Source of the DNA: an uncultured Gammaproteobacteria bacterium | GTDB taxonomy: Bacteria; Pseudomonadota; Gammaproteobacteria; Arenicellales; Poriferihabitantaceae | Direction of reading: 5' to 3' | Length of the DNA: 64,000 nt | Assembly (NCBI GenBank): GCA_947259885.1 | Contig: CAMYNW010000007.1 | Coordinates: 124,001-188,000 of the forward strand | Part shown: piece after piece, positions 1 through 8,261 of the stretch | How positions within the stretch are numbered: the stretch's first letter is position 1 | Layout of the letters: every line of letters begins with the position of its first letter | Translations under genes and position numbers: made by a program | The notes under the pieces: model-generated | Seen by the model: only the letters and a program-made list of their open reading frames with translations | Told to the model about the DNA's origin: nothing | The model's database searches: none

Positions 1-42
1 AAAGGTTTTTCTTTGTTGGGATTGAAATCTACGAGTTAACAT
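1..42 (-). CDS. ftsI: Septal peptidoglycan transpeptidase FtsI, N-terminal start only (cut by window edge)
   Basis: Only the first 14 codons lie in the window. They begin at the ATG (complement of 40-42), six bases after the ftsL stop, and read MLTRRFQSQQRKT, a short basic cytoplasmic tail. FtsI (PBP3) is the membrane-anchored D,D-transpeptidase of the divisome and normally follows ftsL in the dcw cluster. The call rests on position and on the basic start of the tail; no catalytic motif is visible here. Confidence 0.7.
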   Translation of the reverse strand, partial: MLTRRFQSQQRKTF

Positions 43-48
43 TTTTCG

Positions 49-357
49 TCACTCAAGTTCCAAATGGTTTTTGTTTAGCTCAAGAGTAACAATCTTGTCC
101 GCACTCGGGGCGGACATTGCAAGACGTTTCTTGGCGTCGTCTGCAACGTTATGCTGGCGTGTCCAGGTTGCCTTTTCCAACATCAATCTCCCCCACTCCG
201 CCTGCAATTCATCATAGCGATGCTCCCGTATTTGCAGCGCGACAAACTTAAGACGATTTTGGTGTCTCACAGTTACCACTGCTGTTGCACTTAAAAGAAC
301 TAAGATCAGAAGGGAAATGCTAAGTCTGGACATGGCGTTACAAAATCTTTTCCGCAA
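49..357 (-). CDS. ftsL: Cell division protein FtsL
   Basis: A 102-residue bitopic protein: basic N-terminus (MRKRFCNAMSR), one membrane segment at about residues 13-32, then a periplasmic heptad-like stretch ending in LELNKNHLELE. This is the size and plan of FtsL, the divisome subunit that pairs with FtsB and FtsQ through a coiled coil and signals activation of FtsWI. It overlaps the end of rsmH by 20 bases and is followed after six bases by ftsI, the usual dcw order, so it is translationally coupled within the mraZ-rsmH-ftsL-ftsI transcript. FtsL sequences are poorly conserved, so gene order carries much of the call. Confidence 0.88.
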   Translation of the reverse strand: MRKRFCNAMSRLSISLLILVLLSATAVVTVRHQNRLKFVALQIREHRYDELQAEWGRLMLEKATWTRQHNVADDAKKRLAMSAPSADKIVTLELNKNHLELE

Positions 358-1276
358 CCCTTAATACAGCGCTGCGAGCACGTCGATTCTTTTCAATTTC
401 ATCGGCCCCGGCCCGGATTGCTTTGCCGATTAGTTTTATCTCTGGTTTCAACATGTCATGTGTGACGGGCAAATCAGGCGGAAACGGATCACCCTTACTT
501 TGGTCTCGCAGGAAGCGTTTAACCAATCTGTCTTCCAGAGAGTGAAAACTTATAATTACCAAGCGACCACCTGTTGCCAGAGCTTTCGACGCTTGAGGTA
601 AAACCAGTTTGATCTGGTCGAGCTCCTCGTTCACCGCGATTCGAATTGCCTGGAAGGTGCGCGTTGCGGGGTGCTTACCTTTTTCTGTGGCAGGTGCTGC
701 TTGGGATATCAGCCTGGCTAGTTCTCCTGTAGAAGCGATAGCACCGTGTTGCTTGATTGCTCTGGCAATTCTTCTTGCAAATCGCTCTTCCCCGAATTTT
801 CGCAGAACATTTGTGAGCTCCGCCTCGCTAATCTGTTCGAGCCACTCTGCGGCACTCAGTCCTTGACTTGGATTCATACGCATATCGAGCGGTCCGTCGT
901 ATGAAAAACTGAAACCGCGCTCAGGATCATCCAATTGCGGAGAAGACACCCCAAAGTCAAACAGCATTCCTGTAACCCGTCCGTTTACGTGACGTTGGTC
1001 CAAGAGCTTGCTTAGTTCTGAAAATTGCGCATGCACTATTTCTACTCGCGCATCTTCAGACCACTCTTTTCTAGCTTGATTGATTGCGCTGGGATCTCGG
1101 TCTATGACCAATAATCTGCCGCCGTTACCGAGCCTAGACATGATTGCACGGGTATGACCACCGCGACCGTAAGTTGCATCAACAACCAGGCTATCTTCAT
1201 GAAGGTTCAGCGCCGCCAGAACCTCATCCTTCAGAACCGGAACGTGCGCGACCCTATCATCGGATAGTCCTGTCAT
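338..1276 (-). CDS. rsmH: 16S rRNA (cytosine(1402)-N4)-methyltransferase RsmH
   Basis: 312 residues, the normal length. RsmH methylates N4 of C1402 in the ribosomal P site using S-adenosylmethionine. The N-terminus has the family signature HVPVLKDEVL (11-20), then the SAM-binding DATYGRGGHT (33-42); further on come the LFDFGVSSPQLDDPERGFSF and ISFHSLEDRLVKRF blocks typical of MraW. It lies five bases downstream of mraZ and overlaps ftsL, so it is part of the dcw operon and shares the mraZ promoter. Confidence 0.97.
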   Translation of the reverse strand: MTGLSDDRVAHVPVLKDEVLAALNLHEDSLVVDATYGRGGHTRAIMSRLGNGGRLLVIDRDPSAINQARKEWSEDARVEIVHAQFSELSKLLDQRHVNGRVTGMLFDFGVSSPQLDDPERGFSFSYDGPLDMRMNPSQGLSAAEWLEQISEAELTNVLRKFGEERFARRIARAIKQHGAIASTGELARLISQAAPATEKGKHPATRTFQAIRIAVNEELDQIKLVLPQASKALATGGRLVIISFHSLEDRLVKRFLRDQSKGDPFPPDLPVTHDMLKPEIKLIGKAIRAGADEIEKNRRARSAVLRVAEKIL

Positions 1277-1281
1277 TATGC

Positions 1282-1740
1282 TTACAGGGAAAGCTGTTCC
1301 ATTTCAACGGACATGTTGTCCGTATCAACTTCTTCCTGCATCCATTGACTGCACTTCGCGCTCCATAATTCATCGTTCCAAATCTCAAACTTGTTGCCCT
1401 GACCAACCAAATACACGGACTTATTCAATATGGCGAAATCACGTAGCGGAGCTGGTAATAGAATCCTCCCGCTTTTATCCATTTCCACATCACTTGCATA
1501 ACCGATTAGGAATCGCTTGAGTTTCTGATGATTTGGGTCGAAACTCGGTAAATTGACTACTTTTTCTTCAACCACCTCCCACGCATCGAATGGATACAGC
1601 CAAAGACAGTTTTCATGGGTGTTATTTACCGTGACAACAAGTTTGCCCGCACAGCGTTCGGCCAGCTCATTACGGTATGAAACCGGCATAGCGAGTCGAC
1701 CTTTGGTATCGAGATTTAGTGCGTTAGCGCCGCGGAACAT
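1282..1740 (-). CDS. mraZ: Transcriptional regulator MraZ
   Basis: 152 residues with two SpoVT/AbrB-like halves. The first carries ANALNLDTKGRLAMPVSYR and the second YASDVEMDKSGRILLPAPLR, the paired DxxGR motifs of MraZ. The protein forms rings that bind direct TGGGA repeats in its own promoter and represses the dcw cluster in E. coli. It is first in the cluster, and two such repeats lie just upstream (1769-1783), downstream of a strong promoter, so autoregulation is likely. Confidence 0.97.
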   Translation of the reverse strand: MFRGANALNLDTKGRLAMPVSYRNELAERCAGKLVVTVNNTHENCLWLYPFDAWEVVEEKVVNLPSFDPNHQKLKRFLIGYASDVEMDKSGRILLPAPLRDFAILNKSVYLVGQGNKFEIWNDELWSAKCSQWMQEEVDTDNMSVEMEQLSL

Positions 1741-1768
1741 GAATTATTGACCCGATTTACGGAGAAAT

Positions 1769-1783
1769 TCCCACAATTTCCCA
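1769..1783 (-). promoter_or_regulatory. MraZ-binding direct repeats upstream of mraZ
   Basis: On the minus strand TGGGA occurs twice with a five-base spacer (complement of 1779-1783 and 1769-1773), matching the TGGGN-N5 repeat bound by MraZ in E. coli. The next ten-base step reads TCCGT, so only two good repeats are present rather than three. They lie between the predicted transcription start and the mraZ start codon, a sensible place for repression. Confidence 0.8.
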
Positions 1784-1792
1784 CTTAGTTGC

Positions 1793-1821
1793 ACTATATT
1801 GGCGCCGATACAGGGTGTCAA
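1793..1821 (-). promoter_or_regulatory. Sigma-70-type promoter of the mraZ/dcw cluster
   Basis: Read on the minus strand, a perfect -35 TTGACA (complement of 1816-1821) is followed after exactly 17 bases by TATAGT (complement of 1793-1798). Initiation would fall near 1786, just ahead of the MraZ repeats. Confidence 0.8.
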
Positions 1822-2052
1822 GACAAATTGGAGGAATAAGGGTGTAAAATCTTATTGATTTTTAAGGAAAATGTACTCTAACCAGATCAAAACTTAAAGT
1901 GATTTCTAACTTTAACTAATAACTTATTATTATTAAATAATAAGATTGTAAATGCGATTCATAACTCTCCAGTAGGCTAAAACAGCTTCTGACGCTGGCA
2001 GATCGCTATAATTTCTGCCTAATCAACTACCCAAACCTGACATCTAACTCAT
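1822..2052. other. AT-rich divergent intergenic region with a perfect inverted repeat
   Basis: No gene is seen between the mraZ promoter and the plus-strand CDS at 2053. The stretch is much more AT-rich than its surroundings. At 1923-1944 it has an inverted repeat, CTTATTATT and its complement AATAATAAG around a short centre. It probably carries the promoter of the gene at 2053; I could not single out -35/-10 boxes. Confidence 0.5.
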
Positions 2053-2715
2053 ATGGATCAGCAATCCGAGAAAAAGCACGGGTGTCTGTTTATCGGCAGC
2101 ATTATGTTTGTGACCATCGTGATTTCGGTGGCCGCAACTGTATGGATTTTTACTCAGTATATTTTTCCAAAACGATTTGAACCGGTGGAATTGAGCATCA
2201 CCGAACAACAGACTCTGAATCGAAAGTTGCGCGTGTTTGAAGGTTTTGGCAATTCAACCATATCCTCACAGAATTCACAGGTAGCAGATTTAGAGCCGGA
2301 AAAATATAGTGAAGAGGGCGCTGATCGACGCATTGAGCTCACAGAACGCGAATTAAACGGAATGCTAGCCAACAATACAGAACTGGCTGAGAGATTAATT
2401 ATAGATCTGTCTGAAAGCCTGGCCAGCGGCAAACTACTGGTACCGCTAGACCCTGACTTTCCGATCATGGGAGGGAAAACGCTTAAAATCAGCGCGGGCA
2501 TGGAGCTGGCTTTTCGCAACGAAAAGCCAATTGTGGTTTTGAAAGGAGTAAGCATCATGGGTGTCCCTCTTCCCAATGCCTGGTTGGGCAATATGAAAAA
2601 TGTCGATCTGGTGCGGGAGTTTGGTGGCAATGAGGGTTTCTGGAAATCGTTTGCGGATGGCGTCGAAAATGTAGAAGTCAGCGAAGGCAAACTTATTATC
2701 CAGCTGCGGGAGTAA
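2053..2715 (+). CDS. Uncharacterised membrane-anchored protein
   Basis: 220 residues. A polar N-terminus is followed by one strong membrane helix (about 12-36) and then an extracytoplasmic domain of about 180 residues without cysteines. It includes a charged segment EPVELSITEQQTLNRKLRVF after the helix and a conserved-looking core around IMGGKTLKISAGMELAF and VSIMGVPLPNAWLGNMKNV. I do not recognise a named family with confidence; similar single-pass proteins of unknown role occur in other gammaproteobacteria. It is transcribed alone, away from mraZ and towards the convergent NUDIX gene. Confidence 0.75.
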   Translation: MDQQSEKKHGCLFIGSIMFVTIVISVAATVWIFTQYIFPKRFEPVELSITEQQTLNRKLRVFEGFGNSTISSQNSQVADLEPEKYSEEGADRRIELTERELNGMLANNTELAERLIIDLSESLASGKLLVPLDPDFPIMGGKTLKISAGMELAFRNEKPIVVLKGVSIMGVPLPNAWLGNMKNVDLVREFGGNEGFWKSFADGVENVEVSEGKLIIQLRE

Positions 2716-2786
2716 GTGATTGATCATAGCGACAAGTCGATCGATACGATCTTTTGCCGATATTAGAATGACGCTGAAAAACCTGG

Positions 2787-3395
2787 CTAGGTATTGGTCT
2801 GCACTAATTCAAGCAGCCTCTGGACGAACCGATAGGTCAACCCCCATAGCACCCGATCCTGCCCATTACTACCTTGACCCAAGCGAATGGCTGAAAACGG
2901 TTCGTGTCGATGTTGGGTCTGGTAGAAGAAGTGGTTTACAGGGTTTTTTAGAGTTTTGATGGGTGTCCAAAACGCTTCCTCCACTTCATAATTGAGTACT
3001 AATCTCGGATCCTGCTCCAGGTAAAAAATAAAACAACTAATTACCAGGTTAAGTGCACGATTTCGGTTACTGCCCTGCTGGTCATCTAGCCGACCGATGA
3101 TCATGCGCTCATCTAGAGATAAACCAATCTCTTCAAGGGTTTCACGAATCGCAGTTTGCTTGAGATCGGCATCTAATACCTCTTTGCCCCCACCAGGGAA
3201 CGCAATCTGCCCCGACCACGGATCTTTCTTCGAGGCCGCTCTTTCAATAAAGAGTATTTCAGGCTCACTATGATAAGTTCTTAGGATCAACGCCACTGAG
3301 GCATGCCTGATATCTTCCTGATTGATCAGCTCCGGATGGTACTCGGCCAGAGCGTCGACAATCCTACCAAGATCATTACAACCTGTGGATTTCAT
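2787..3395 (-). CDS. CoA-pyrophosphatase-type NUDIX hydrolase
   Basis: About 202 residues from the chosen ATG at 3395; a TTG at 3428 would add 11 residues. The family block DPWSGQIAFPGG precedes the NUDIX box (about 68-92), which ends RETLEEIGL. As in NudL-type enzymes, the usual Glu at the seventh position of the box is replaced by Ala. Such enzymes hydrolyse the pyrophosphate of coenzyme A and its derivatives, giving 4'-phosphopantetheine and 3',5'-ADP. The substrate is inferred from the upstream signature. The gene overlaps the Crp-like regulator by 20 bases and is probably cotranscribed with it. Confidence 0.85.
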   Translation of the reverse strand: MKSTGCNDLGRIVDALAEYHPELINQEDIRHASVALILRTYHSEPEILFIERAASKKDPWSGQIAFPGGGKEVLDADLKQTAIRETLEEIGLSLDERMIIGRLDDQQGSNRNRALNLVISCFIFYLEQDPRLVLNYEVEEAFWTPIKTLKNPVNHFFYQTQHRHEPFSAIRLGQGSNGQDRVLWGLTYRFVQRLLELVQTNT

Positions 3396-4077
3396 CCACC
3401 ATCTTCTGCAGAGCGTCAAGATCTTCAATAATCCAACGCCGGCCTGATTTCTTGATTAAGCCCAGATTTTCCAGCTTCTTCAGTTCACGACTAACCGCTT
3501 CCCGATTGCAGCTTACCCGACTTGCCAACTGCGCATGCGTCGGTGGCGCCGAAATTCTTGCTACTCCGTCCAAATCAGTGTGCTCCCTCGCCAATCGAAG
3601 CAACTCAGCATGTATCCGATTACTAACACTTAATGTTGAAAACTCATAGATTCGCTCACTAAGTCGTCTAATCATACTGGTAAGCTGCTTCATCAGCGCA
3701 ATGCTAGGTTCTCCGCCCGAGCTGAATAACGATTTAAAAACTTCAAAAGGCATGACCGTGACCTCACTGTCAGTCAACGCAGTAACACTAGCGGAACGTG
3801 GTCGCCCATCAATTGCGGATAATTCGCCAAAATTATCACCTGAGTACAGTTGGTTATAACTCACTTCCCTTCCGCCAGCAGAAAACTGGGCGACCCCGAG
3901 AATCCCACTTTCAATGAAGTAGATATTGTTGTCCTGATCCAACTGTCTGACCACCTGGGATTCCTTGGGGAATCGCCTGCGAACACATTGGTCCAAAATT
4001 GCGTCTCGTTCCGGCATAGCCAAACTATTCAACAACACAGAATTAGTGTTGCACAGTGCACCCGCTTCTTGTTCCAT
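3376..4077 (-). CDS. Crp/Fnr-family transcriptional regulator
   Basis: 233 residues. A cyclic-nucleotide-binding-like beta-roll domain (about 20-130) includes GDNFGELSAIDGRPRSASVTA, where the FGELSxxxxxxRSA pattern resembles the phosphate-binding cassette of cAMP-binding members. A dimerisation helix and a winged HTH follow (about 170-215: THAQLASRVSCNREAVSREL). There is no N-terminal cysteine cluster, so an Fnr-type Fe-S sensor is unlikely. It may bind cAMP or another ligand. It is followed by the NUDIX gene with a 20-base overlap. The targets are unknown. Confidence 0.9.
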   Translation of the reverse strand: MEQEAGALCNTNSVLLNSLAMPERDAILDQCVRRRFPKESQVVRQLDQDNNIYFIESGILGVAQFSAGGREVSYNQLYSGDNFGELSAIDGRPRSASVTALTDSEVTVMPFEVFKSLFSSGGEPSIALMKQLTSMIRRLSERIYEFSTLSVSNRIHAELLRLAREHTDLDGVARISAPPTHAQLASRVSCNREAVSRELKKLENLGLIKKSGRRWIIEDLDALQKMVDEIHRL

Positions 4078-4117
4078 AAAAAATAACCCGTTTAGAAATT
4101 GTTTATATATTTGTCGT

Positions 4118-4285
4118 TTACCAATGAATATCCGCGCCGATTAGAAAGCCACCTGATTCTGATTCAAAATTATTATCCCAGAATGCTACGATTAGTTCCC
4201 CATCAACTGGCCCAAGAGCCCGACCAGGAGACTCAGCAACAATAAGAAAAACAACTGAAATTACAATGACTCGAACAAGTTTCAT
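4118..4285 (-). CDS. Small secreted protein (55 residues), possibly an outer-membrane-protein fragment
   Basis: Start ATG at 4285 with AAGG nine bases upstream; stop TAA at 4118-4120. The product starts with a good signal peptide (basic MKLVRV, hydrophobic VIVISVVFLIVA, then a likely cleavage after GRALG). About 30 further residues follow, ending in ESGGFLIGADIHW, a beta-strand-like pattern. It lies divergently from Hsp15, in a gap that otherwise holds nothing. It could be a genuine small exported protein or the surviving N-terminus of a lost beta-barrel protein. I know no family for it. Confidence 0.5.
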   Translation of the reverse strand: MKLVRVIVISVVFLIVAESPGRALGPVDGELIVAFWDNNFESESGGFLIGADIHW

Positions 4286-4334
4286 TTTTTGCTACCTTGA
4301 TCGACCGCCGCATTCTATCGTGTAAAATTAATTT

Positions 4335-4763
4335 ATGAAATCAAACGATGGTCAACACGCTTTAGAAGACTCCGGGGGACAGCGCCTGGATATCTGGCTA
4401 TGGGCAAGCCGTTTTTATAAAACCAGAAAAATCGCTACCGATGCCGTGGCCGGAGGCCACGTCTGGGTGAACAACAAACGAAGCAAACCGTCGAAGACCG
4501 TCAAGATAGATGATCAACTGCGTGTCAAGAGAAGTTCCCAGGAGTTTACGCTGATCATAACCGGGCTTTCTCTCAAACGACTTGGCGCACCAATGGCCGC
4601 CAAACTTTATCAGGAAACCGAACTGAGTCGCAGCAAACGGAAAATTAAACAACAACTGATGAGAGATCAGAGGGCCGGAATCCAATTCGATCACAAACGA
4701 CCTGGAAAACGGGATCGCCAAAAAATGATGCGCGCCAAAACTCTACAGCCTAAATTCGAGTAA
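4335..4763 (+). CDS. hslR: Ribosome-associated heat-shock protein Hsp15 (S4 RNA-binding domain)
   Basis: 142 residues. An S4 domain lies at about 17-75 (RLDIWLWASRFYKTR, then AGGHVWVNNKRSKPSKTVKIDD), and a very basic C-terminal tail rich in Lys/Arg follows (SRSKRKIKQQLMRDQRAG, HKRPGKRDRQK). Hsp15 binds free 50S subunits carrying a stalled nascent peptidyl-tRNA and helps release them. Length and tail match the family. The 2-hydroxyacid dehydrogenase follows 25 bases downstream. Confidence 0.92.
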   Translation: MKSNDGQHALEDSGGQRLDIWLWASRFYKTRKIATDAVAGGHVWVNNKRSKPSKTVKIDDQLRVKRSSQEFTLIITGLSLKRLGAPMAAKLYQETELSRSKRKIKQQLMRDQRAGIQFDHKRPGKRDRQKMMRAKTLQPKFE

Positions 4764-4788
4764 ACAACATGTCTAATTATAGAATCTG

Positions 4789-5742
4789 ATGAAAGGTTGC
4801 ATCCTGGACAAGCGGTCGTTTGACCGAGGTGATATTGAGTTAACCCATCTAACTGAACAGCTCGAACATTGGCAACACTTTGAAAGCACCACCAATGACG
4901 AGGTGACACGGAAAATTGCTGATTGTGAAGTAGTGATAACTAATAAAGTTCAGCTGACACGAGAAAATATTGAGAACGCTGAAAAACTGCGCTTGGTTTT
5001 ATTAGCAGCGACAGGCACTGACAATGTTGATCTCAACGCCTGCAGAGAACGGGGTATCATTGTGTGCAATGCCCGGCAGTATTCAAATCCATCTGTTGTG
5101 CAGCATACTTTTACGTTGATGCTTTGTCTGATGACCAATGTTATCCGATACCATGCGGATGTTAGTGCTGGAAACTGGAGCCGCAGCGATGTTTTCTGCC
5201 TATTAGACTACCCAATTCGTGAGATGGAGGGTAGAACGCTGGGAATTATCGGGTATGGAAACCTTGGCAAAGCGGTAGCTAATGTGGCCCTGTCATTTGG
5301 CATGAGAGTGGAAATATGCCAACGACCGAATTCAAAACCAGTAGCGGGAAGAATGCCGTTAAGCGATTTCCTCGCGGCTTCAGACATAGTCAGCATTCAT
5401 TGCCCGCTAACCCCGGATACTCACCACCTCATGAACCAGCAAGCCTTTGCAAAAATGAAGTCAGATGCGATTCTGATTAACACTGCCCGTGGTGCAATTG
5501 TGGAGTCTAATTCTCTTGCAGTGGCGCTCAGGCGAGGAGTAATTGGCGGAGCAGGAATAGACGTCCTTGATCAAGAACCACCTAGTCCAGACCACCCGTT
5601 GCTGGTCGACGATATCCCCAATTTGATTGTGACCCCGCATAATGCCTGGGGCACACGGGAGAGTCGACAGAGACTAGTCGCGCAAATGGCCGCGAATCTT
5701 AAGAGCTGGCGCAGTGATTGTCCTCAGAACGTGGTTAATTGA
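4789..5742 (+). CDS. D-2-hydroxyacid dehydrogenase (hydroxypyruvate/glycerate type)
   Basis: 317 residues, NAD(P)-dependent D-isomer dehydrogenase fold. The Rossmann motif GYGNLG is at 155-160, and the catalytic Arg (NTARG, R234), Glu (DQEPP, E263) and His (TPHNAWG, H284) are all present. The sequence resembles the glycerate/hydroxypyruvate reductase branch, which interconverts D-glycerate and hydroxypyruvate, but specificity cannot be fixed by eye. Its stop overlaps the TTG start of hemW (TTGA), so the two are translationally coupled. Confidence 0.88.
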   Translation: MKGCILDKRSFDRGDIELTHLTEQLEHWQHFESTTNDEVTRKIADCEVVITNKVQLTRENIENAEKLRLVLLAATGTDNVDLNACRERGIIVCNARQYSNPSVVQHTFTLMLCLMTNVIRYHADVSAGNWSRSDVFCLLDYPIREMEGRTLGIIGYGNLGKAVANVALSFGMRVEICQRPNSKPVAGRMPLSDFLAASDIVSIHCPLTPDTHHLMNQQAFAKMKSDAILINTARGAIVESNSLAVALRRGVIGGAGIDVLDQEPPSPDHPLLVDDIPNLIVTPHNAWGTRESRQRLVAQMAANLKSWRSDCPQNVVN

Positions 5743-6881
5743 TCCATCCTCCACCGTTATCGCTCTATATTCATTTCCCTTGGTGTGTAAGGAAATGCCC
5801 GTACTGCGATTTTAATTCTCACCCACTGCATCAGGCTCTGGACCAGGACCGGTACATACATGCACTAGTTCATGACCTGGCTCATGAGCTGACTAGATTT
5901 ACTCCAAACGTTCCGCTCAGCAGTATATTTCTAGGAGGGGGAACGCCAAGCCTGTTTGATGCTAAGTCGCTGCGTTGGCTTCTGATAGAGGTCGAGGAAC
6001 ATGTGGACTTTGCCGATGATATCGAGATCACTATGGAAGCCAACCCAGGCACCACAGAGCATCATGATTTCGATAGCTACCGGAGTGCTGGAATCAACAG
6101 GTTATCCATTGGGGTGCAAACGTTTGATCCGTTACAACTGAAGAAGCTGGGCCGCATTCACTCTCCAGACGACCCAGGCAAAGCGTTGCAATCAGCTAGA
6201 CAAGGCGGTTTTGAGAATATCAACATAGACCTGATGTTTGGCCTACCTCAGCAATCTGTCGAACAGGCGTTAATAGATCTTGACCGAGCACTGGAACTAA
6301 AACCGGAACACCTGTCACTTTACCAGTTAACCCTGGAACCCAACACTGTGTTCTATCGGTATCCCCCGCAGCTCCCTGATCAGGACCTGGTCTTTGAGAT
6401 TCAAGCTGCCTTGCAAGCGAAATTGGAATCTGCAGGTTACTGGCAATATGAAGTTTCTGCATACGCGCTAAAGAAAGAACAATGCAGGCACAATCTCAAT
6501 TATTGGCAGTTTGGTGATTATATCGGAATTGGCGCAGGTGCCCACAGCAAGTTGACCATCGACCAGACAATCATCCGCAGGGCACGAAAAAAACATCCAG
6601 CTACATACATCGCTACTGCGGGAGGTGAGGCGGCGGTCGCCGAATCCAAACAGATCCGGCGTGACGACATACTTTTCGAGTATCTGATGAATGGACTGCG
6701 CTTGAAGAATGGCTTCAATCTCAATACAGCCTCGAAAAGGACTGGACACAGCCCGCTTTCAATTCGCCGAGTGTTACACACACATCTGACCGGGGAACTA
6801 TTGGAAATTTTCGGTGACAATATAAGGTGCACCGATAAAGGCTATCTGTTTCTTAACAACATTCTTACTGATTTATTGTAA
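5739..6881 (+). CDS. hemW: Radical SAM heme chaperone HemW
   Basis: 380 residues. The radical-SAM cysteines are C16, C20 and C23 (CVRKCPYCDFNSH); the Phe after the third cysteine motif residue and the adjoining NSH are typical of HemW rather than of the coproporphyrinogen oxidase HemN. Next come FLGGGTPSLF and ETxANPGT-like blocks for SAM binding. HemW carries haem and delivers it to haem proteins. The start is TTG at 5739, overlapping the previous stop; it gives the normal N-terminus PPLSLYIHFPWC. Confidence 0.93.
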   Translation: MIHPPPLSLYIHFPWCVRKCPYCDFNSHPLHQALDQDRYIHALVHDLAHELTRFTPNVPLSSIFLGGGTPSLFDAKSLRWLLIEVEEHVDFADDIEITMEANPGTTEHHDFDSYRSAGINRLSIGVQTFDPLQLKKLGRIHSPDDPGKALQSARQGGFENINIDLMFGLPQQSVEQALIDLDRALELKPEHLSLYQLTLEPNTVFYRYPPQLPDQDLVFEIQAALQAKLESAGYWQYEVSAYALKKEQCRHNLNYWQFGDYIGIGAGAHSKLTIDQTIIRRARKKHPATYIATAGGEAAVAESKQIRRDDILFEYLMNGLRLKNGFNLNTASKRTGHSPLSIRRVLHTHLTGELLEIFGDNIRCTDKGYLFLNNILTDLL

Positions 6882-6978
6882 ACAATCCGCTACCACCGGC
6901 ACGGATTGGCAATAGGTTATGCTCTTATTCAGCTTGTAGCGCTATCACGCACTGCATTAGCATTAACCCAACAGGCGT

Positions 6979-8214
6979 TTGACAATACTACGGTTTATGG
7001 AACATATATCCTTAATCGCGGTAGCTCTAGTGTTTCTAGGATTTGGACTAGTCTCTAAAAAATTGAGCTCCGCCATCATTACGCCACCAATGGTGTTCGT
7101 TACAGCAGGCTTTATATTGAGCGGTCCGGTTCTAGGATTGGTTCATTTCGAGCCCGATCAAAATCTGCTCAAACTTCTACTTGAAACCACTCTGGTGCTG
7201 GTTCTGTTTAGCGATGCTGCGAGAATCGACCTCAAACGCTTGCGCAGTGAGCATTCTATCCCGCTCCGGATGCTGTTGATTGGAATGCCTTTAACCATAG
7301 TTATCGGCACTGCATTTGCCTACAGTCTCCCGCTTGGTATTACTTTCTGCGAAGCGGCACTGGTCGCCGCCATTCTCACACCCACTGACGCGGCACTAGG
7401 CCAGGTCGTGATATCCAGCGACCGCGTGCCAGAACCTCTGAAACTCGGTCTCAATGTGGAAAGCGGGCTAAATGATGGAATTGCGTTGCCGGTAATCCTG
7501 GTTCTGGCCAGTATTGCCAGCGCCCTTGCCACTAATGATAACCAACATTGGTTTACTTTTGCTCTGTCGCAGCTAACCTTCGGCCCGTTGTCCGGCATTG
7601 TGATAGGGTATTGTGGGGGATGGCTGATTCGTCGTGCGAATAGCCGCAACTGGGTTTCCGAAAGTGGAGAAGGAATTATTGCCCTGTGCATTGCAGGGAT
7701 GTGTTTCATCGTCGCGGAATCGCTACACGGAAACGGGTTCATTGCGGCGTTCACCGGTGGGCTTGTGTTTGGAAATTACCAGAAAAATCGCTGCAAGTAT
7801 TTATTCGAGTTTGTCGAGACAGAAGGCCAGATATTCACCCTCGGAACGTTTTTTATCTTCGGTGCTTTACTACTTCCTATGGCACTTACAAGCTTTAATA
7901 TCTGGCACTGGGTATTCGCTGTTTTCAGTCTCACCCTTATGCGTATGGTGCCCGTCTATATCGCACTCAAACCAAATAATTTTAATCTCCCCACCTCACT
8001 CTTTCTGGGATGGTTCGGCCCACGTGGATTGGCGTCAATTCTATTCGTGCTGCTGGTGTTGGGAGAAACTCTCTTGCCTCATCCGGAGATTGTCACTAAC
8101 ATTGTATTTATCGCAGTCATGCTCAGTGTTTTTGTTCATGGCCTTAGCGCCGCTCCGTTGGCTTTAAGCTATGGTAACAGCCGCTATGCCTCCCTCTCCA
8201 AAAGCGCCGATTAG
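6979..8214 (+). CDS. CPA1-family sodium/proton antiporter
   Basis: 411 residues with about 11-12 membrane helices and almost no soluble tail. The core has AILTPTDAALGQVV and LNVESGLNDGIALPVI, the (T/S)PTD and ESxxND motifs of NhaP-like CPA1 exchangers in which the Asp residues bind Na+ and H+; GWFGPRGLASILF near the C-terminus is also typical. It probably exports Na+ or K+ against protons. It lies 47 bases upstream of the Rieske-GltS fusion on the same strand and may be cotranscribed with it. Confidence 0.9.
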   Translation: MTILRFMEHISLIAVALVFLGFGLVSKKLSSAIITPPMVFVTAGFILSGPVLGLVHFEPDQNLLKLLLETTLVLVLFSDAARIDLKRLRSEHSIPLRMLLIGMPLTIVIGTAFAYSLPLGITFCEAALVAAILTPTDAALGQVVISSDRVPEPLKLGLNVESGLNDGIALPVILVLASIASALATNDNQHWFTFALSQLTFGPLSGIVIGYCGGWLIRRANSRNWVSESGEGIIALCIAGMCFIVAESLHGNGFIAAFTGGLVFGNYQKNRCKYLFEFVETEGQIFTLGTFFIFGALLLPMALTSFNIWHWVFAVFSLTLMRMVPVYIALKPNNFNLPTSLFLGWFGPRGLASILFVLLVLGETLLPHPEIVTNIVFIAVMLSVFVHGLSAAPLALSYGNSRYASLSKSAD

Positions 8215-8261
8215 AGAACAACAGAGTTACGATTCCGGACTCAACGATTCGAGAATAAAAT

